Source of the DNA: Cyanophora paradoxa
Lineage: Eukaryota; Glaucocystophyceae; Cyanophorales; Cyanophoraceae
DNA length: 64,000 nucleotides
Assembly (NCBI GenBank): GCA_004431415.1
Contig: QPMI01000507.1
Span: 1-64,000, forward strand
Reading direction: 5' to 3'
Shown here: positions 19,790-31,571 of the stretch, one piece after another
Position numbering within the stretch: position 1 is the stretch's first letter
Layout of the letters: each line of letters opens with the position of its first letter
Translations under genes and position numbers: made by a program
Notes under the pieces: model-generated
The model's input: the letters and a program-made list of their open reading frames with translations, nothing else
Database searches by the model: none
What the model was told of the DNA's origin: nothing

Positions 19790-21622
19790 CTACAGGACGG
19801 TGTAGAGGTGGATGCGGCGGAACTCGTCCTGCTCGTCCATCTCGCTCGCCCCGCCCCGCCCGCAGCCGCCCCCCTCGCCCGAGCACTCCGCCCCGCCCCC
19901 GCCGCACCCGCCCTTCTCCTTCCGCGCCCGCTTCGCCTCGCGCTCCTCGCAGCCGCCGCCGGCGCAGCACGCCGCGCCCTCCCCGCAGCCGCCCTCCTCC
20001 TCCTCGCATGGCGGGCGCGGGGGGTACTCGATCGTCTCCTCCTTGACCCAGCCCGAGAGCCAGGCCTCGACCTCGGCGGGGCTCCAGGCGGGCCGCGCCG
20101 CCGCGACGCTGGCCCGCAGCGACGGCACCGTCACCAGCCGCTGGCCCGGCTTCTTGCAGTTCTCCCGCACCGCCTGCCGCCACGGCCCCAGCTCGGGGGT
20201 GCACGGCACGAATCAGCCGCCGGCGGCGCGGGGGGGGCCCGCACCTGCCACTCCTTCCAGAGCGCATCTACCCCCTTCGAGAAGAACTGCGGGGCGGGGT
20301 GCGAGTAAAGCGGAGGTGGGGTGGGATGGGGAGGAGGCGGGGTGGGGCGGGGTGCGCGGGGGCGCCTGGAAGACGTTGTTGAGGACGACGACGTCGGCGC
20401 GCTGCAGGGCCCTCGCCCCCTCCCCCTCCTTCGCGTCCCCCGCCACCACCTGCCCCCCCCGCGCGCCCCCGCCAGGCGTCGGCCGGGGCGGGGGCCGGGG
20501 CCGGGGCTCGGGCTCGGGCTCGAGGGGACCTTGACGCGCTTCTCGAGGCGGAACTTCTTCGCGATCGTCGCCTGGAGCGCCGCGAACGCCGCGTTCCTCT
20601 GCGGCGCCGCGCGGGGCTCAGAGGGCCCGGGCGGGGTCGGAGGGCGCAGACGGCGGGGGCCCAGGGGCCGCGCCTCGATGCCGACGGCCTCCTTGGCGTC
20701 GGAGAGGACGGCGGCGGAGAAGGTGACGGCCCCGATGCGGCTACCCACGTCCGCCACCACCTTCCCCTTCAGCTCCCCCAGCACCTGCCGCCCCCCCGCC
20801 CCCTCCCGTCCAGCACGCCCCGCCCCGCCGCCCGGCCCGGCCCGGCGCGGCGCACCTTCGGGCCGAAGATGAACCGGACCTGGTCCAGGCTCGCGCTGTG
20901 CGAAACGAAGTCTGCGCGCCGCGCGGCGGGGCGGGGCGGGGCGGGGCGCCGGCGTGAGCGGGGCGGCTCGGGAGGGGCGGGGCGGGGCGGGCGCACTGAG
21001 GGGCTTGATCTGGCGGCTGCCGCAGGCGGTGCAGTAGAAGCGGTGGAGGACGCCCTCGTCGATGGCGTCGTCGAGCTCCTCGTCGTTGTTGTAGAGGAAG
21101 GCGTCCACGTTCTGCGTGTTCTCCTTCGTCCAGTCCTTGAAGTCCCCCCCCTCCGGGATCGTCGTCTCCTCGTCCGGCGCGTCCGCCGTCGGCATCTCCC
21201 GGCGGATCTCCTGCCGGATCGCCTGCAGCACGTCCTCCTTCTTCTCGTCCACCATCGCAAAGTAGTCTGCGGCGCGGCGGGCGATCGCGCGTCACGTACA
21301 GCGCCTGGCGCCGCTTGCGAACTAGATACGAGCGCTCGGCGGCGCCTGCGCACGCCGCGCGTGCCCGTAGCTAACTCGGCGGGCTCGGGAGCGCCGGGCG
21401 ATCGGCGGCGCGGGGGCCAGCGGTGTCTGGTGCACCTTTCTCGTCGACCTCGCCGCCAGCAGAGGATCCCTCGCCGCCGTCCTCCGAGCCCTCCTTCTCC
21501 AGCACGGCGTGAAAAGCTTCCGCCAGGGCTTTGTTGAACGCTTCCTGCGTCTTCGCGGGCGCCTTCGCCGCCTCCTCTACGAGAGCCGCGAGCCGCTCCG
21601 CGAGGCTTTCCTTCTTTCCCAT
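19790..21622 (-). CDS. Methyltransferase-like protein with CxxC segment
   Basis: The start is the ATG at 21622 (MGKKESLAERL); an upstream in-frame ATG at 21661 is possible. Exon 1 (21436-21622) and exon 2 (20997-21266) join in phase, then 20856-20911 and further exons to the stop at 19790. Exon 2 has FYCTACGSRQIKPL. Exon 3 gives FVSHSASLDQVRFIFGPK, then KVVADVGSRIGAV, which fits the SAM-binding motif I, then ADVVVLNNVFQ, RLVTVPSLRAS and the end RRIHLYTVL. The order matches an uncharacterised eukaryotic methyltransferase-like family; I cannot name it or its substrate. An acidic, Cys/Glu-rich insert precedes the C-terminus. At least two introns appear to use GC donors (after GIE and after NNVFQ). 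Its 5' end faces the RING gene. Confidence 0.78.
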
Positions 21623-22101
21623 CTCTTCCGCTGCAAGTTCTGCTCGGTCCGGCGGGTACAAGAAACCTCGGCAGCCCGATCAAATTTGCGAAATCGGCGC
21701 GGGTTTCGACTTCCAGACGGTGAGCGATGCGCGAGGGCGGTGCAAAATGCATCTCCACGCCAAGCCGAGCGCACGCGCAGGTCGCGACAACGATGCTCAC
21801 GTTTGCCATGCCTCTCGCGGTGACGGCGCCGTCCGCTCTATCGGCCGGATCGGACGGGCTTGTCTCGACGCTCTCTGTACCTTCAGTCTTGGCCGCGCGC
21901 GGCTTTCCCGCGCGGCTTCTCTCCCGGCGGCGGCCGGCGCTCGTCCGCGCGCCGTCGGACTCGCGATCGCTGGCGCACTTTGGGGCGCAGCGGCAGTTCT
22001 ACTTCGAAATGCGGAGCGCCGGGAAGAGCTCGCCGGAGCCGGGGCCGGAGCCGGGAAGAGCTCGCCGCCCAGCGAGCTCTTCTGCGGGGCCGGAGGCGCG
22101 C

Positions 22102-23512
22102 ATGGCGGATCGGGAGGGCGATCGCAGGGACTGGATCTCGCCCGCGCTGCGGAACGCGCTGCAGGCGCTCGGCGCGCTGACGCGGGCGATCGTCGCCCCG
22201 GCGGCGGGTCTCCCGCTCTGCATCTTCGTCTCAGTGTCCCTCGAGTGCGCCGCGGCCGTCCTCTCCTCGACGCCCGCGCATGCCGCGGCCGCCGCGGGCA
22301 GTGAGTCCCCTCCGCCTCCCCGGGCCCCCCCGTGCTCCCTGGCTGATCTTGAACCGAGCGCGGTGTGGGCGGGGCCGCAGGGCGCGCCGCCGGCGCCTCG
22401 AGCCGGGGAGCGCAGCGGACTCTGATGGAGCGCGTCGCCCGCTTCGCCGCCGACGTCGGCCGCGGTGCGCTCGCGAGGGCCGCCGCCCCTGCCGCCCCTC
22501 GCCGCCCGCACTCGAGCCTCGCGGGCCGGGGCGGGAGCAGCGCAGGCACGCTCCTCGCAGACGCTCCAGGAGGGCTTCCTCGCCCTGCTGAGGCGCCGCC
22601 CCGCCCTCGCCCTCCTCGTCCCGCTCCTCTGCTACGCCCTCGTCGGTGCAGCCTCCAGCTCTCCCCGCCCGCCCCGCCCCGCCCGAGCGCGCATCACGCC
22701 GGCATGGCCGGGCAGGCGCGGTGCTGGCCGTGCTCTCCGCGTCGGCGGCGGCCCTGCAGGAGCGCCGGCGGCCGCGCCCGCCCCGCGCCTTCGACTACCA
22801 CGCCGCCTGCGAGGCGCCCCTCCCCCCCCGAGCCAGCTCCGGCGGCCTCTGAGGCGGGGGCAGGAGCTGGGGCGGCTGCGGCGGGAGGCGGGGCGCCCGG
22901 GGGACCTCTGCGCCCTCTGCTTCGAGCCCGTCGAGGCGCCCGACGAGGCGCTCCTCGCCTGCGGCCACACGCCCGCACCTCCCCTCCCTCCCGGGCCCTT
23001 CGGGCGAGCGTCGGCGCCCTCTAGTGCTGAGTGTCGCCGGCAGGTTCCACCGCGGGTGCCTGGAGGAGCGTGGCCTGAGCGAGGAGTCGAACCCCGAGGA
23101 GTGCCCCGTCTGCGGTGCCCCCTCCCGCTCCCACCGAGCCGCCGTCTCGTGCCCGGCGGAGGCGGATCGATGGGGCGCTGGGGCGCAGAGGGGACGGGGC
23201 GGGCGACGGGGGAGTACGCGAGGCTCGCCCGGCGCTTCCTCGCCGTGCGCGGCCTCGCCGGGGCCCTCGCCGCCCTCCCTCTCCCTCTCACCCTCGAGCG
23301 CGCGGGGCGGGGCAGGAGCGGTACACGGCGATGGCCGCGGCGGCCGCGATCGCCGCCGAGCGCGAGGCCCGCCGCCTCGAGGCGGCGGCGGCGGCGCCGG
23401 CGGCCCCGCCCCCCCGTCGACGGCGCCGGCGGCCGGCGCGGGGCCGGCGCCGCCCGGGGAGCTCCAGGAGGGGCGCACCGGTACCCCCGCCGACTCGACC
23501 TCCGGCCTCTAG
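22102..23512 (+). CDS. Membrane-anchored RING-type E3 ubiquitin ligase candidate
   Basis: The ATG at 22102 gives MADREGDRRDWISPAL. Early exons encode hydrophobic stretches (IVAPAAGLPLCIFVSVSLE, then PALALLVPLLCYALVGAA), likely transmembrane helices. The RING is split by an intron: LCALCFEPVEAPDEALLACGH, then FHRGCLEERG and EECPVCGAP. This gives C-x2-C, C-G-H-x-F-H-x2-C and C-P-x-C as in RING-H2 fingers. It would recruit an E2 enzyme at a membrane. The C-terminus is Ala/Glu/Arg-rich, perhaps a coiled coil (AAAIAAEREARRLEAAAA), and ends TSGL. Exon limits in the middle and the last intron are uncertain. It converges with the kinase gene, whose stop is about 145 bases away. Confidence 0.72.
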
Positions 23513-23657
23513 GCGCCGCCCGCGCCGGCGCGAAGGAACCGGCTGCCCGGAGACCGCCCGGCGCCCATGGCGCGGCAGAGCAGCGAGCGCTTCTGCTCCG
23601 TGCACGTGTAGCTGCTGTGTTTGTAAATAGATCGGGCGAGCATGCGGGTGCGGGGCG

Positions 23658-25380
23658 TCAGGAGAGGGAGCAGTTGTTGCAGGCGGCGCTCCACACGACG
23701 GAGGCGAGCCCCTCGGCCTCCGCCTCGGCCGACCTGCGCCGACCGTGAGGCCCCGGCGCGGGGGCGGGAAAGGGCCGGCGGGGGCCGGGGTGCGGACATC
23801 TGGACGAGGCGGGCGCAGATGGCGGAGAAGGGGGGGCGGGCGGCGGGGTCGGGGGAGAGGCACTCGGCGACCAACGCCGCCATCGACGCCGAGCAGTTCA
23901 GGCTCGCCTGCGCCCCGCCGGCCGTCAGGAAAGGGGAGGGGCAGGGGGAGAGGGGGGGGGGGGGGGGAGGGGGGGGTGCGGGGGAGGCACGGCGAGGGGC
24001 CGGAGGCGGGCGTTTCGGTGCGCGACGGCCTCGCAAATGTTGTCCATCGCTGAGGGCGGGTAAGGCGTCGGACCGGTGGGGTGGATGGGAGGAGGGCGGT
24101 TCGTAGGGGGGCGGGGGGAAAGGGGGGTACGCACGCTCAAGACCCGCGTGCGGCAGCTCCCCCGTGATCACTGGGGGGCAGAGGAGTCGGAAAGGGGCAC
24201 AGGAGCGAGCGGGGCCGGGCGGTGCGCACTCTCCCACATGCAGGCGCCGTAGCTGTACACGTCGCAGGAGCGGTAGTAGCGGTCCCCCCGCAGCACCTCC
24301 GGCGCCGCCCACCGGTACGACCTACCCGCCCCCCTTCAGCTCAGCCGCCCGCCGGAAGAGCCCCTGGTGTACCCCCTCCGCACCCTGTCCTGGGCTGCGC
24401 GGAGGTCAGGCGGGGAGGGGCGGGGGAGGGGGAGGGGGGCAGGCGAACGGTCATCTTGCCGTCGGGGGCCTCTTCCCTCGCGAGGCCGAAGTCGAGCAGG
24501 ATCAAATTCTGGTTGCCGTCCATCACCAGGTTCTGGCTCTTGAGGTCCCTGCGCCACGCTCGGGCTGGGCCGAGCGAGGAGGAGAGGGCGGCGCGCGGAG
24601 CCGGCGCGCCTGTGGACGATGTTGCGTGCGTGGAGGTAGCACATCGCGTCTGCTAGATGCAGCGCCACGCGCACGATCTCCCGCCGGCTCCAGAAGCCGC
24701 GCTCCTCCCGGTGCAGCACCCGCCAGAGGTTGCTCGCCTCCTGCCGGCGCGCGCTCGCCGGCTCGGGCAGCGCCGGCGCCAGGAAGGCGCGCGGCTGACT
24801 GACAGCGGCACGCACGATAAGGTCGAGGGCGATCCAAGGCTGCTCCACGTCCAGGCACGTCCCGTGCATCCGCCTGCGCACGCGAATCGGGACCCGGGGA
24901 CCGGTGCGGCGGAGCTGGCGCGTACACGATGTGCGGGTGACGGATCCGCCGGAGTAGCGCGGCCTCGCTCCGCAGCTCAGACACCGCCTCCTCGTACGTC
25001 GTGTGCTTGCAGTGAGAGCGCGGCTTCACGCGCTGCAGCGGAACGCGCAAGGTCAACGCTCGACTGCGGTCAAGGCTCGCACGGCAGCGTCTCTGCGGCG
25101 ATCGCATAGCCGTAACGAAGCGTGCACCTTGAGCGCGACCGGCTTGCCCCGCAGCGTAGCCCGGAAGACTGTGCTCCCGCCGCCTGAGACGCGCGTCAGA
25201 TCTAGAGATGCTGCGGCGCGGAGAAGGGATCCGAGCACCCTCGTTGATCGGCTCGCCGATAACCACGTCCTCGGGCCGCAACTCGGGCACACTCTCAATC
25301 TCATCGTCCGAGGCGTGGGACGGGCCGGCGCTGTCCAGTCGCAGCTCAACGTGCGAAGCGTCTATTGTCGCGGCGGGCAT
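23658..25380 (-). CDS. TKL-type serine/threonine protein kinase
   Basis: The ATG at 25380 gives MPAATIDASHVELRL. Kinase motifs follow in order across several short exons: a glycine-loop segment (GGGSTVFRATL), the ATP-binding Lys (KPVALKVH), the helix-C region (EEAVSELRSEAALLRRIRHP), NIVHR followed by DLKSQNLVMDG (catalytic loop), ILLDFGLAREE (DFG), RWAAPEVLRGDRYYRSCDVY (APE and start of lobe) and a C-terminal SPDPAARPPF segment. HRDLKSQN and the overall pattern point to the Raf/LISK-like TKL group. The last intron joins VQM to SAEAEAEGLASVVW, ending at 23658. It shares an 89-base divergent promoter region with the RNF123 homologue. Confidence 0.85.
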
Positions 25381-25469
25381 CTCTAGTCCCCTTCGTCGGG
25401 TCTTCCGACCGTCTTCGACGGGGGGGGGGGTACGAGTCCGGCGGACGGCATTCCACCGCGAGAAAAAAG

Positions 25470-28400
25470 ATGGAGCTCGAGCAGCGGCGTGAGGCCTGGC
25501 TGCGCGAGGTCTTCGAGCTGGAATCAGAACCGTGCGCCCTCCCCCCGACCGCCGCCGCGGCCTCGCACCTCACACTTTTCGCAGCGGGCGCGTTGACATG
25601 CAGGGTCTCCAGGCTCTCCTGCAGGCGAAGCTCGAGCGAATAAGCGCAGCCAAGCCCGCCGCAGCGGACGGCGGCAGCGCCGTCTTGCACGCGGACCCAA
25701 TGGCCCTGGATGACAGCGCCGAGCGCAATGCCGGGGGGTCGGGCGCGGCGGACGCGCACTCCTCGACGTCGGAGCTGTCGGCCGCGGCGGCGGCGGTGTG
25801 CTCCAAATGGGGAGGCATCCCGGGTCGCCTGGGGCCGCGCCGGGCTCGTATGGACTGGCCCCGGAACGCGTCGGGCAGCGTTCAGATGCGTGGGCCTGCA
25901 GACCTTGAGGTGATGCGTTCTGGACGCAGCGCCGCCCCTCCGCGCGCCCCGGGCCGTTCGCCCTTCCGCCCCGCCGACCGGAGCCGCGGCGGGCGCAGAT
26001 GGAGTCGCACAGCAACTTCACGAGCTGTAGGGCGAACGTGTGCGTCTACCAGGGCAAGTGGATGTACGAGGTCATCCTCGGCACCGGTGGCGTCATGCAG
26101 CTCGGCTTCTGCACGATGAACTGCCCCTTCACGAACGGTGCGCCCCGCACCTCGCGCCGCGCGCCCGCCAAGCGCTTAGCGCGCGCGAGCGCAGAGGAAG
26201 GCGTGGGTGACGCGCCCGACTCGTACGCGTACGACGGGAAGCGCATGAAGAAGGTGCGGGGCCGCCGGACGCCGCCCCCGCCCCCGCCCCCGCCCCCGCC
26301 GCGTCGCGCCGCAGGGCGGGGCTGAGAGGGGGTGGCGGGTGCGCAGTGGAACGTGTCGTGCGTGCCGTACGGGGAGGAGTGGGCGGCGGGGGACGTGATC
26401 GGCATCTGCGTCGACTGCGACAACCACCAGATCTCCTACTTCCGCAACGGCGCCTCCCTCGGCGTCGCTTTCTCCCACATCCGCTCCGGCGCCGCCTACT
26501 TCCCCGGTCCGCCCCGCGCCGGGCCCCCCCGGGCCCCCGCGCTCCTTTTCCTTTCTTTTGCCGACCTGTGCGGGCGCCGCCTCCCGCCTGCAGCCGTCAG
26601 CCTGAGCTACGGGGAGCGCGCGCTGATCAACTTCGGAACGTTCCCCTTCATATATCCTTTGCGCCCTCCCCGCGACGCCTCCCCGCCCCGCCCCGCCCCG
26701 CTTCGCGCGGCGACCCTTGACGGCGGGGCACCCACCCGGTGTCGGGTTTCAGCCCTATCCAGCCGGCGCCGCCGGCCGCCGACGTCGCGCGGCTGCAGTA
26801 CCTCTTCCGCAGCTACCTCCGCGCCCTCCCCTGCCTCGTCTCCGCCGGCCAGGCCCGCCCGCCCGCCGCGCCGGCACCGGCGCTCCTCCGCGGCGCTGAC
26901 GCCGCGCCGGCACGCAGGCGGATACGCCCTGGCTGAGCGCCGCGGACGGGGCGGCGGTCGGGGCGACGGTGGTGGAGGCGGCGGCGCCGGTGATGGGGGC
27001 GGGGCCCGAGGCGGAGGGCCTGCACCTGGTGGGGAGCGAGCTGCTGCCGGTGCTGCTGCAGCTGGACGCGTGCCACCCGCCGGCGCACATGCGCGCGCTG
27101 CTGCACCACCTCGCCTCCTTCCTGGAGGGCTACGAGCTCTCCGCCCTCGTCTCCTCCCTCTTCGCCCTCCTCGCCCTCCGCTGCCGCGCCGCCCCCGTCC
27201 GCCCCGACCCCCGCTCCGGGCCCCAGGCCTACCTCTCCCTCGCCATCCACCTCCTCCGCGCCTCCCGCCCCGTCCTCGCCGCCTGGATCCGCTCGCCGCT
27301 CTTCCAGCCCACCCTCGAGGGCCTCCTCGCCATGAAGCAGCCCTCGGCCGCCGACACGCCGGCCCTCTTCCCCACCGTGCCCTGGCCGGGGTGCCCCGAC
27401 GCCGCGGGGGCCGAGCGCGCGGTGCGGCAGGCCGTGCGGCAGGCCACGGCGGCCGTCTCCGCCTGCGAGGCCCTCCACGCCGCCCTCCTCCGCCTCCTCC
27501 TCGACGACCCCGCGCCCCTGCCCGCCCCCCCGCCTCCCCGCCTCCGTCCCGACCCCGCCCGCCCTCCCCCGCCCCCGCCACGCCCTCACGCCACCCCACC
27601 CCACGCCCACCCGCCCCTCTCGCCGCCTTCCGGATCCCGGCGCGGCGGCCACGCGCCCCACTCCTCGGCGGCGCCCCCGCACGGCCCGCCGGAGGGCCCC
27701 CGCGGGGCCCGGGGCGGCGGCGGCGGCGGCGGACGGGAGCGCGCAGGGGGCGCTGCGGGCCTTCGTGCGGGGCCTGGTGGCGAAGAACCGGCACGCGACG
27801 CGGAACGTGCCGCCGCCGGGGCTGACGGACCCGACGGCCCTCGCCTCCCTCTTCTTCGCCCTGCTCGAGGCCTCCCAGGGCCTCCTCTCCGACCCCGCCG
27901 CCGCCCTCGACCCCCGCCTCTTCTTCGACCCCGCCGGCACCGCCGCCGAGCTCGCCGCCAACCGCCTCGGCGGCGCCTTCGGGCACCTCCGCAAGGCCTC
28001 CCCGCCCCCGCCCGAGGCGGCGTTCGATCCCGCGGCGGCGGGCGCGCTCCCCTCGGAGCTGATGGACGCGGCCGTCGTGCTCTACCACCTGGCCGTCGGG
28101 CAGCGCTACAAGCTCGCCTCGCAGCTCCTGCAGGGCCACTCGCAGGCCTCCGCGCACCTCGAGGAGGCCGCCCGCCGCGCCGCCTCCGCCCCGCCCGAGC
28201 AGCGCCCCGCCCTCGAGGCCGCCGCCCACGCCCTCGAGGAGGAGGTCGTGGAGAAGGCGCGCGCCTGCGCGTGGCGCCGCGCCGCCCTCTACTCCGACCG
28301 CAAGAAGGAGCTGCTGTACAGCTTCAGCCGCCTCGTGCTGCGGACGGTGCAGGAGCTGGGCGAGCGGACGGACGCGCTGGGCGCCGCCTACGCGTACCTC

Positions 28401-30506
28401 CCCGAGTACTACGTCGAGGCCGCCATCGACGCCTTCCACGCCGTGCGCCGCAGCGCGCAGCGCGCGTTCCCTTGCGGGGGCCGGCGCTCAGGGCGGGGGC
28501 AGGTGCGGCGGGCGGACCCGGCGCTGCCGCTGACGCGGGAGCCGTACCGGGAGGGCCTGCACGCGGTCGTCGCCTTCCTCGTCGCGCGCTTCCACGCCGA
28601 CGCCCGCATCGTCAACCCCGACCTCCGCGACTTCCTCCTCCAGGCCCGCCCGGGGCCCCCGCCCCCGCCCCGCCCCGCCCCTGCTGAGGGTGGCGGGCGG
28701 GGCGCAGAGCGTGAGCGTGCTGCTGCAGTACGGGGAGTTCCTGGCGGAGTTCGAGGCGAACGGGACGGCGCGGGAGCTGCTCGTCCCCGCCCTCCTCGAG
28801 CACTTCGACTTCCGCTTCTGGATCCCCATCACCAACGTCGTCCTCCGCATCTGGCGTGGCGTCGGCTTCGGCTCCGGCGCCGGCGCCAGGCCCCAGTGCC
28901 CCGCCCCCGCCTTCCGCGACTCCCTGCGGCAGACCTGGGAGCGCCGCCCCGAGCTCGCCGCCGCCTTCGTCAACAAGGCCCGCCCCGCCCGCCCCGCCGG
29001 CCCGCCCCGCCGGCCGGCCGGCGCGCTGAGGGGGGGGCGCAGCTGCTGAACAACATCAACTGGACGCTGACGGAGCTCGGGGTGGCGATCAAGGACGTGC
29101 TGGCGGGGGCGGGGCGGCGGGGGCAGGGGGTGGCGGCGGGGGCCGAGGCGGCGCAGCAGGAGCGCAAGTGCGCGATCATGTTCGAGCTCTCCGTCTCCGC
29201 CCTCTCCGTCCTCGAGGTCGTCGCCCTCGAGGCCCCTGACGCCTTCCTCGCCGACCGCGTCCGCCCCCGCCCCCCGCGCCCCCCGCCCCCCGCAACCCCT
29301 CTCTGAGCCCCCGGCGGCAGAACGAGGTGAGCGGGCAGCGCATCGCCGAGCTCCTCGTCTACGTCGTCAACCACGCCACCGCCGGGCCCGACTCCCAGGC
29401 CCGCCCGCCGACCCTCCCGCCCCCCGGCCCCCCTCTCGTCCGACGCGTGGGCGGCAGCCGCTGGAGCGTGTCTCGCGGCTCGGGGCGGCGGCGCTGGAGA
29501 AGGTGACGCGGACGGCGCTGCTGCGACCGGCGGTGGGCGCCCTCCTGAACCTCGCGGCGGGGGGGCCCGCGGCGCTGGCCCGCCTCGCCCGCATCGTCGC
29601 CCAGGAGCCGGCCTTCCGCCCCGAGAACTTCCAGCACCTCGCCGACGACGTCGAGTCCGCCCCCGCCGCCCCCGCCTCCGCCCCGGCGCCCCGCGGGCGC
29701 TCACCGGCCGATCGCGATCGCGACGCGGCGCAGCTGGGCGGCGGCGGCGGCGGCGGCGGCGGGCCGGACGCGGTGCAGCCGGTGGCGGCGGCGCGGCTGG
29801 ACGAGCTGCGGGCCCTCGTGCAGGCCCTCCAGGGCGAGCACCAGGCCGTGCGCCCCGCCCCCGCCTCCGACCCCGCTCCGCGCGCCCCGCCCCGCCCGAC
29901 GCGGCGCGGCGCGGCAGGCGCGGTCGCGGCCGAAGCGGGGCACGCCGTCGGCGGCGCCGCTCTCCATCCCGCGGCGGCGGCGCGAGGGCGAGGCCTCCCG
30001 GCGGGGCCCCTCGGCCCCGGGACCTCCACCTCGCCCCTGCAGCTCGGCCCGGGCTCCCCGCGGGAGCCCCGCGACGGCCGGCCGCTGGGCCGCCGGCCTC
30101 TGCGCCGCCGAGGCCTCCCCCTCGCACGCCGAGGCCGCCCCCGCGGGGGCGGCGGGGGCGGCGGGGGCGGGGGATGGGATGGAGACGGACGGGGGCGGGC
30201 GGGGCGATGGCGGGGCGGCGGGGGGCGAGGAGGCGGAGGAGGAGGAGGGCCCCGTGTGCAGCATCTGCTACGCGAGCCCCGAGGACACGAGCTTCGAGCC
30301 CTGCGGGTGCCCCCGCCCCGCCCCCCGGCCCCGCGCGGTCGTCCCGCGCTGAGGGCGCGGGGCGCGGGGGCAGGCACCGGTCGTGCCACCGGTGCATCCA
30401 GCGGCACCTGCTGAACGCGAAGCGCTGCTTCTTCTGCAACGCGGAGATCACGGCCGTGCGGGACGACGCCGACGAGGACGAGCCCGTCCTCCACTTCGAG
30501 CTCTAG
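25470..30506 (+). CDS. RNF123/KPC1-type E3 ubiquitin ligase (SPRY plus C-terminal RING)
   Basis: Exon 1 (25470-25531) and exon 2 (25585-25909) join in phase, then the SPRY exons start at 25999: MESHSNFTSCRANV, YQGKWMYEVILGTGG, QLGFCTMNCPF, GVGDAPDSYAYDGKR, DVIGICVDCDNHQISYFRNG, AVSLSYGERALINFG. This matches the SPRY domain of human RNF123 (KPC1) and the plant homologue RKP. A long helical middle follows (LHLVGSELLPVLLQLDA, HHLASFLEGYELSALVSSL and so on). The C-terminal RING is split by an intron at 30307-30373: CSICYASPED, EPCG, then HRSCHRCI and CFFCNAEI. The stop is at 30504-30506. In animals KPC1 ubiquitinates p27 and processes NF-kB p105; the algal substrate is unknown. Many introns are short and C-rich, and several have GC donors (for example 28644-28707 and 28978-29042). 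Confidence 0.9.
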
Positions 30507-31571
30507 CCCCGCCCCCCGGCCCCCGGCCCCGCGGCCGGCCCCGGCGTCGCGTGGTCACGATGAACTTGACTGGAAACACTGAGGAGATCTTCGTATGCCA
30601 TCGTCTATGAATTGGATGCACATGCGATGTGACGGCGTCGTCGCATTCGCGCCGCCTGTGTGACTTCAGATCTAGAGACAGATCGACATATATATGCATC
30701 CATGGCCAGAAACGACAAAGACCGTCGAGAGAAGACGAAAATTGAAGTCGTGCAACAGCGCTAGCACGTGCACGTGCTCGCGCGAACCGTTGAACGACTC
30801 TTCGCGGCCGTGCCCTTTGTATTTAGATGCGGACATGTACAGGTAGGGACGCGTGCATGCGCATGAATTCGGACGGAATTCAAAAACTGATCATGATCAT
30901 GAAACCCACTGCCAGCTGGCCACGCGGTCGCGCGGGGCTAGCGGGGCGCGCGCGGGATGATGCCGGAATATTAATATACTCCCTATCGCGGTTCACACAA
31001 GGGATCGCGCGCGCTAGCGCTACCGGTGCGAATCATGCAATGATTTGAAAATTTCAATTGAGGTGTTTTTACGCTGCATCATATTCAGACAGATGCATGC
31101 GCGAGCTCGAGGCATGGACTCGAAAGTCCAGCGCTATCAGTTTTCAAGTTTATTCTCAGCAGAGTAGAAAGCTGGCGGGCTTAAATTTATTCGAAATCCT
31201 GCCAGGTACCGGTTGTCTACGCTAGCGCTAGCGCTGGCTGCACTGGCTGCACTTGTAGCTGCAATCAATTAAATATTTGCGTAGTTCACCAAGCCCTCGA
31301 TCAGCTTTAATTTATGGAAGTCGAAACAGAAAGAAATGTATCTCCCCCCAAGGCTGACCGTCGGACTACTGTAGCTGCGATGCAAAACAATATATTCGAA
31401 ACTATTTGGGCAGAAACATCTATAAGAACCAGATATAAGCAATCTATGGGTAACACGAAAGTTCGAAATTCAGAGACGCGAACTCGCGAATTCAGGGGAT
31501 CAAATTGTCAAATTAAAGCCAAGTAGTTACCCTGGCCCGCTGCATCTACAGCTCGGCGGCTGGCGGGCCGC
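30507..31571. other. Intergenic region between the RNF123 homologue and gene B
   Basis: AT-richer sequence with short palindromes (TGATCATGATCATG near 30890, GCTAGCGCTAGC near 31222). No gene seen; a 70-codon frame at 31314 has no recognisable feature. Both flanking genes end here. Confidence 0.5.

Noticed and set aside
26607-28439. Long open frame (610 codons) on the minus strand
   Set aside because: It is antisense to the RNF123 homologue and Gly/Arg-rich, as expected from GC-rich codon positions; no domain.
28970-30451. 493-codon minus-strand frame
   Set aside because: Antisense shadow of the C-terminal RNF123 exons; Arg/Pro/Ala composition only.
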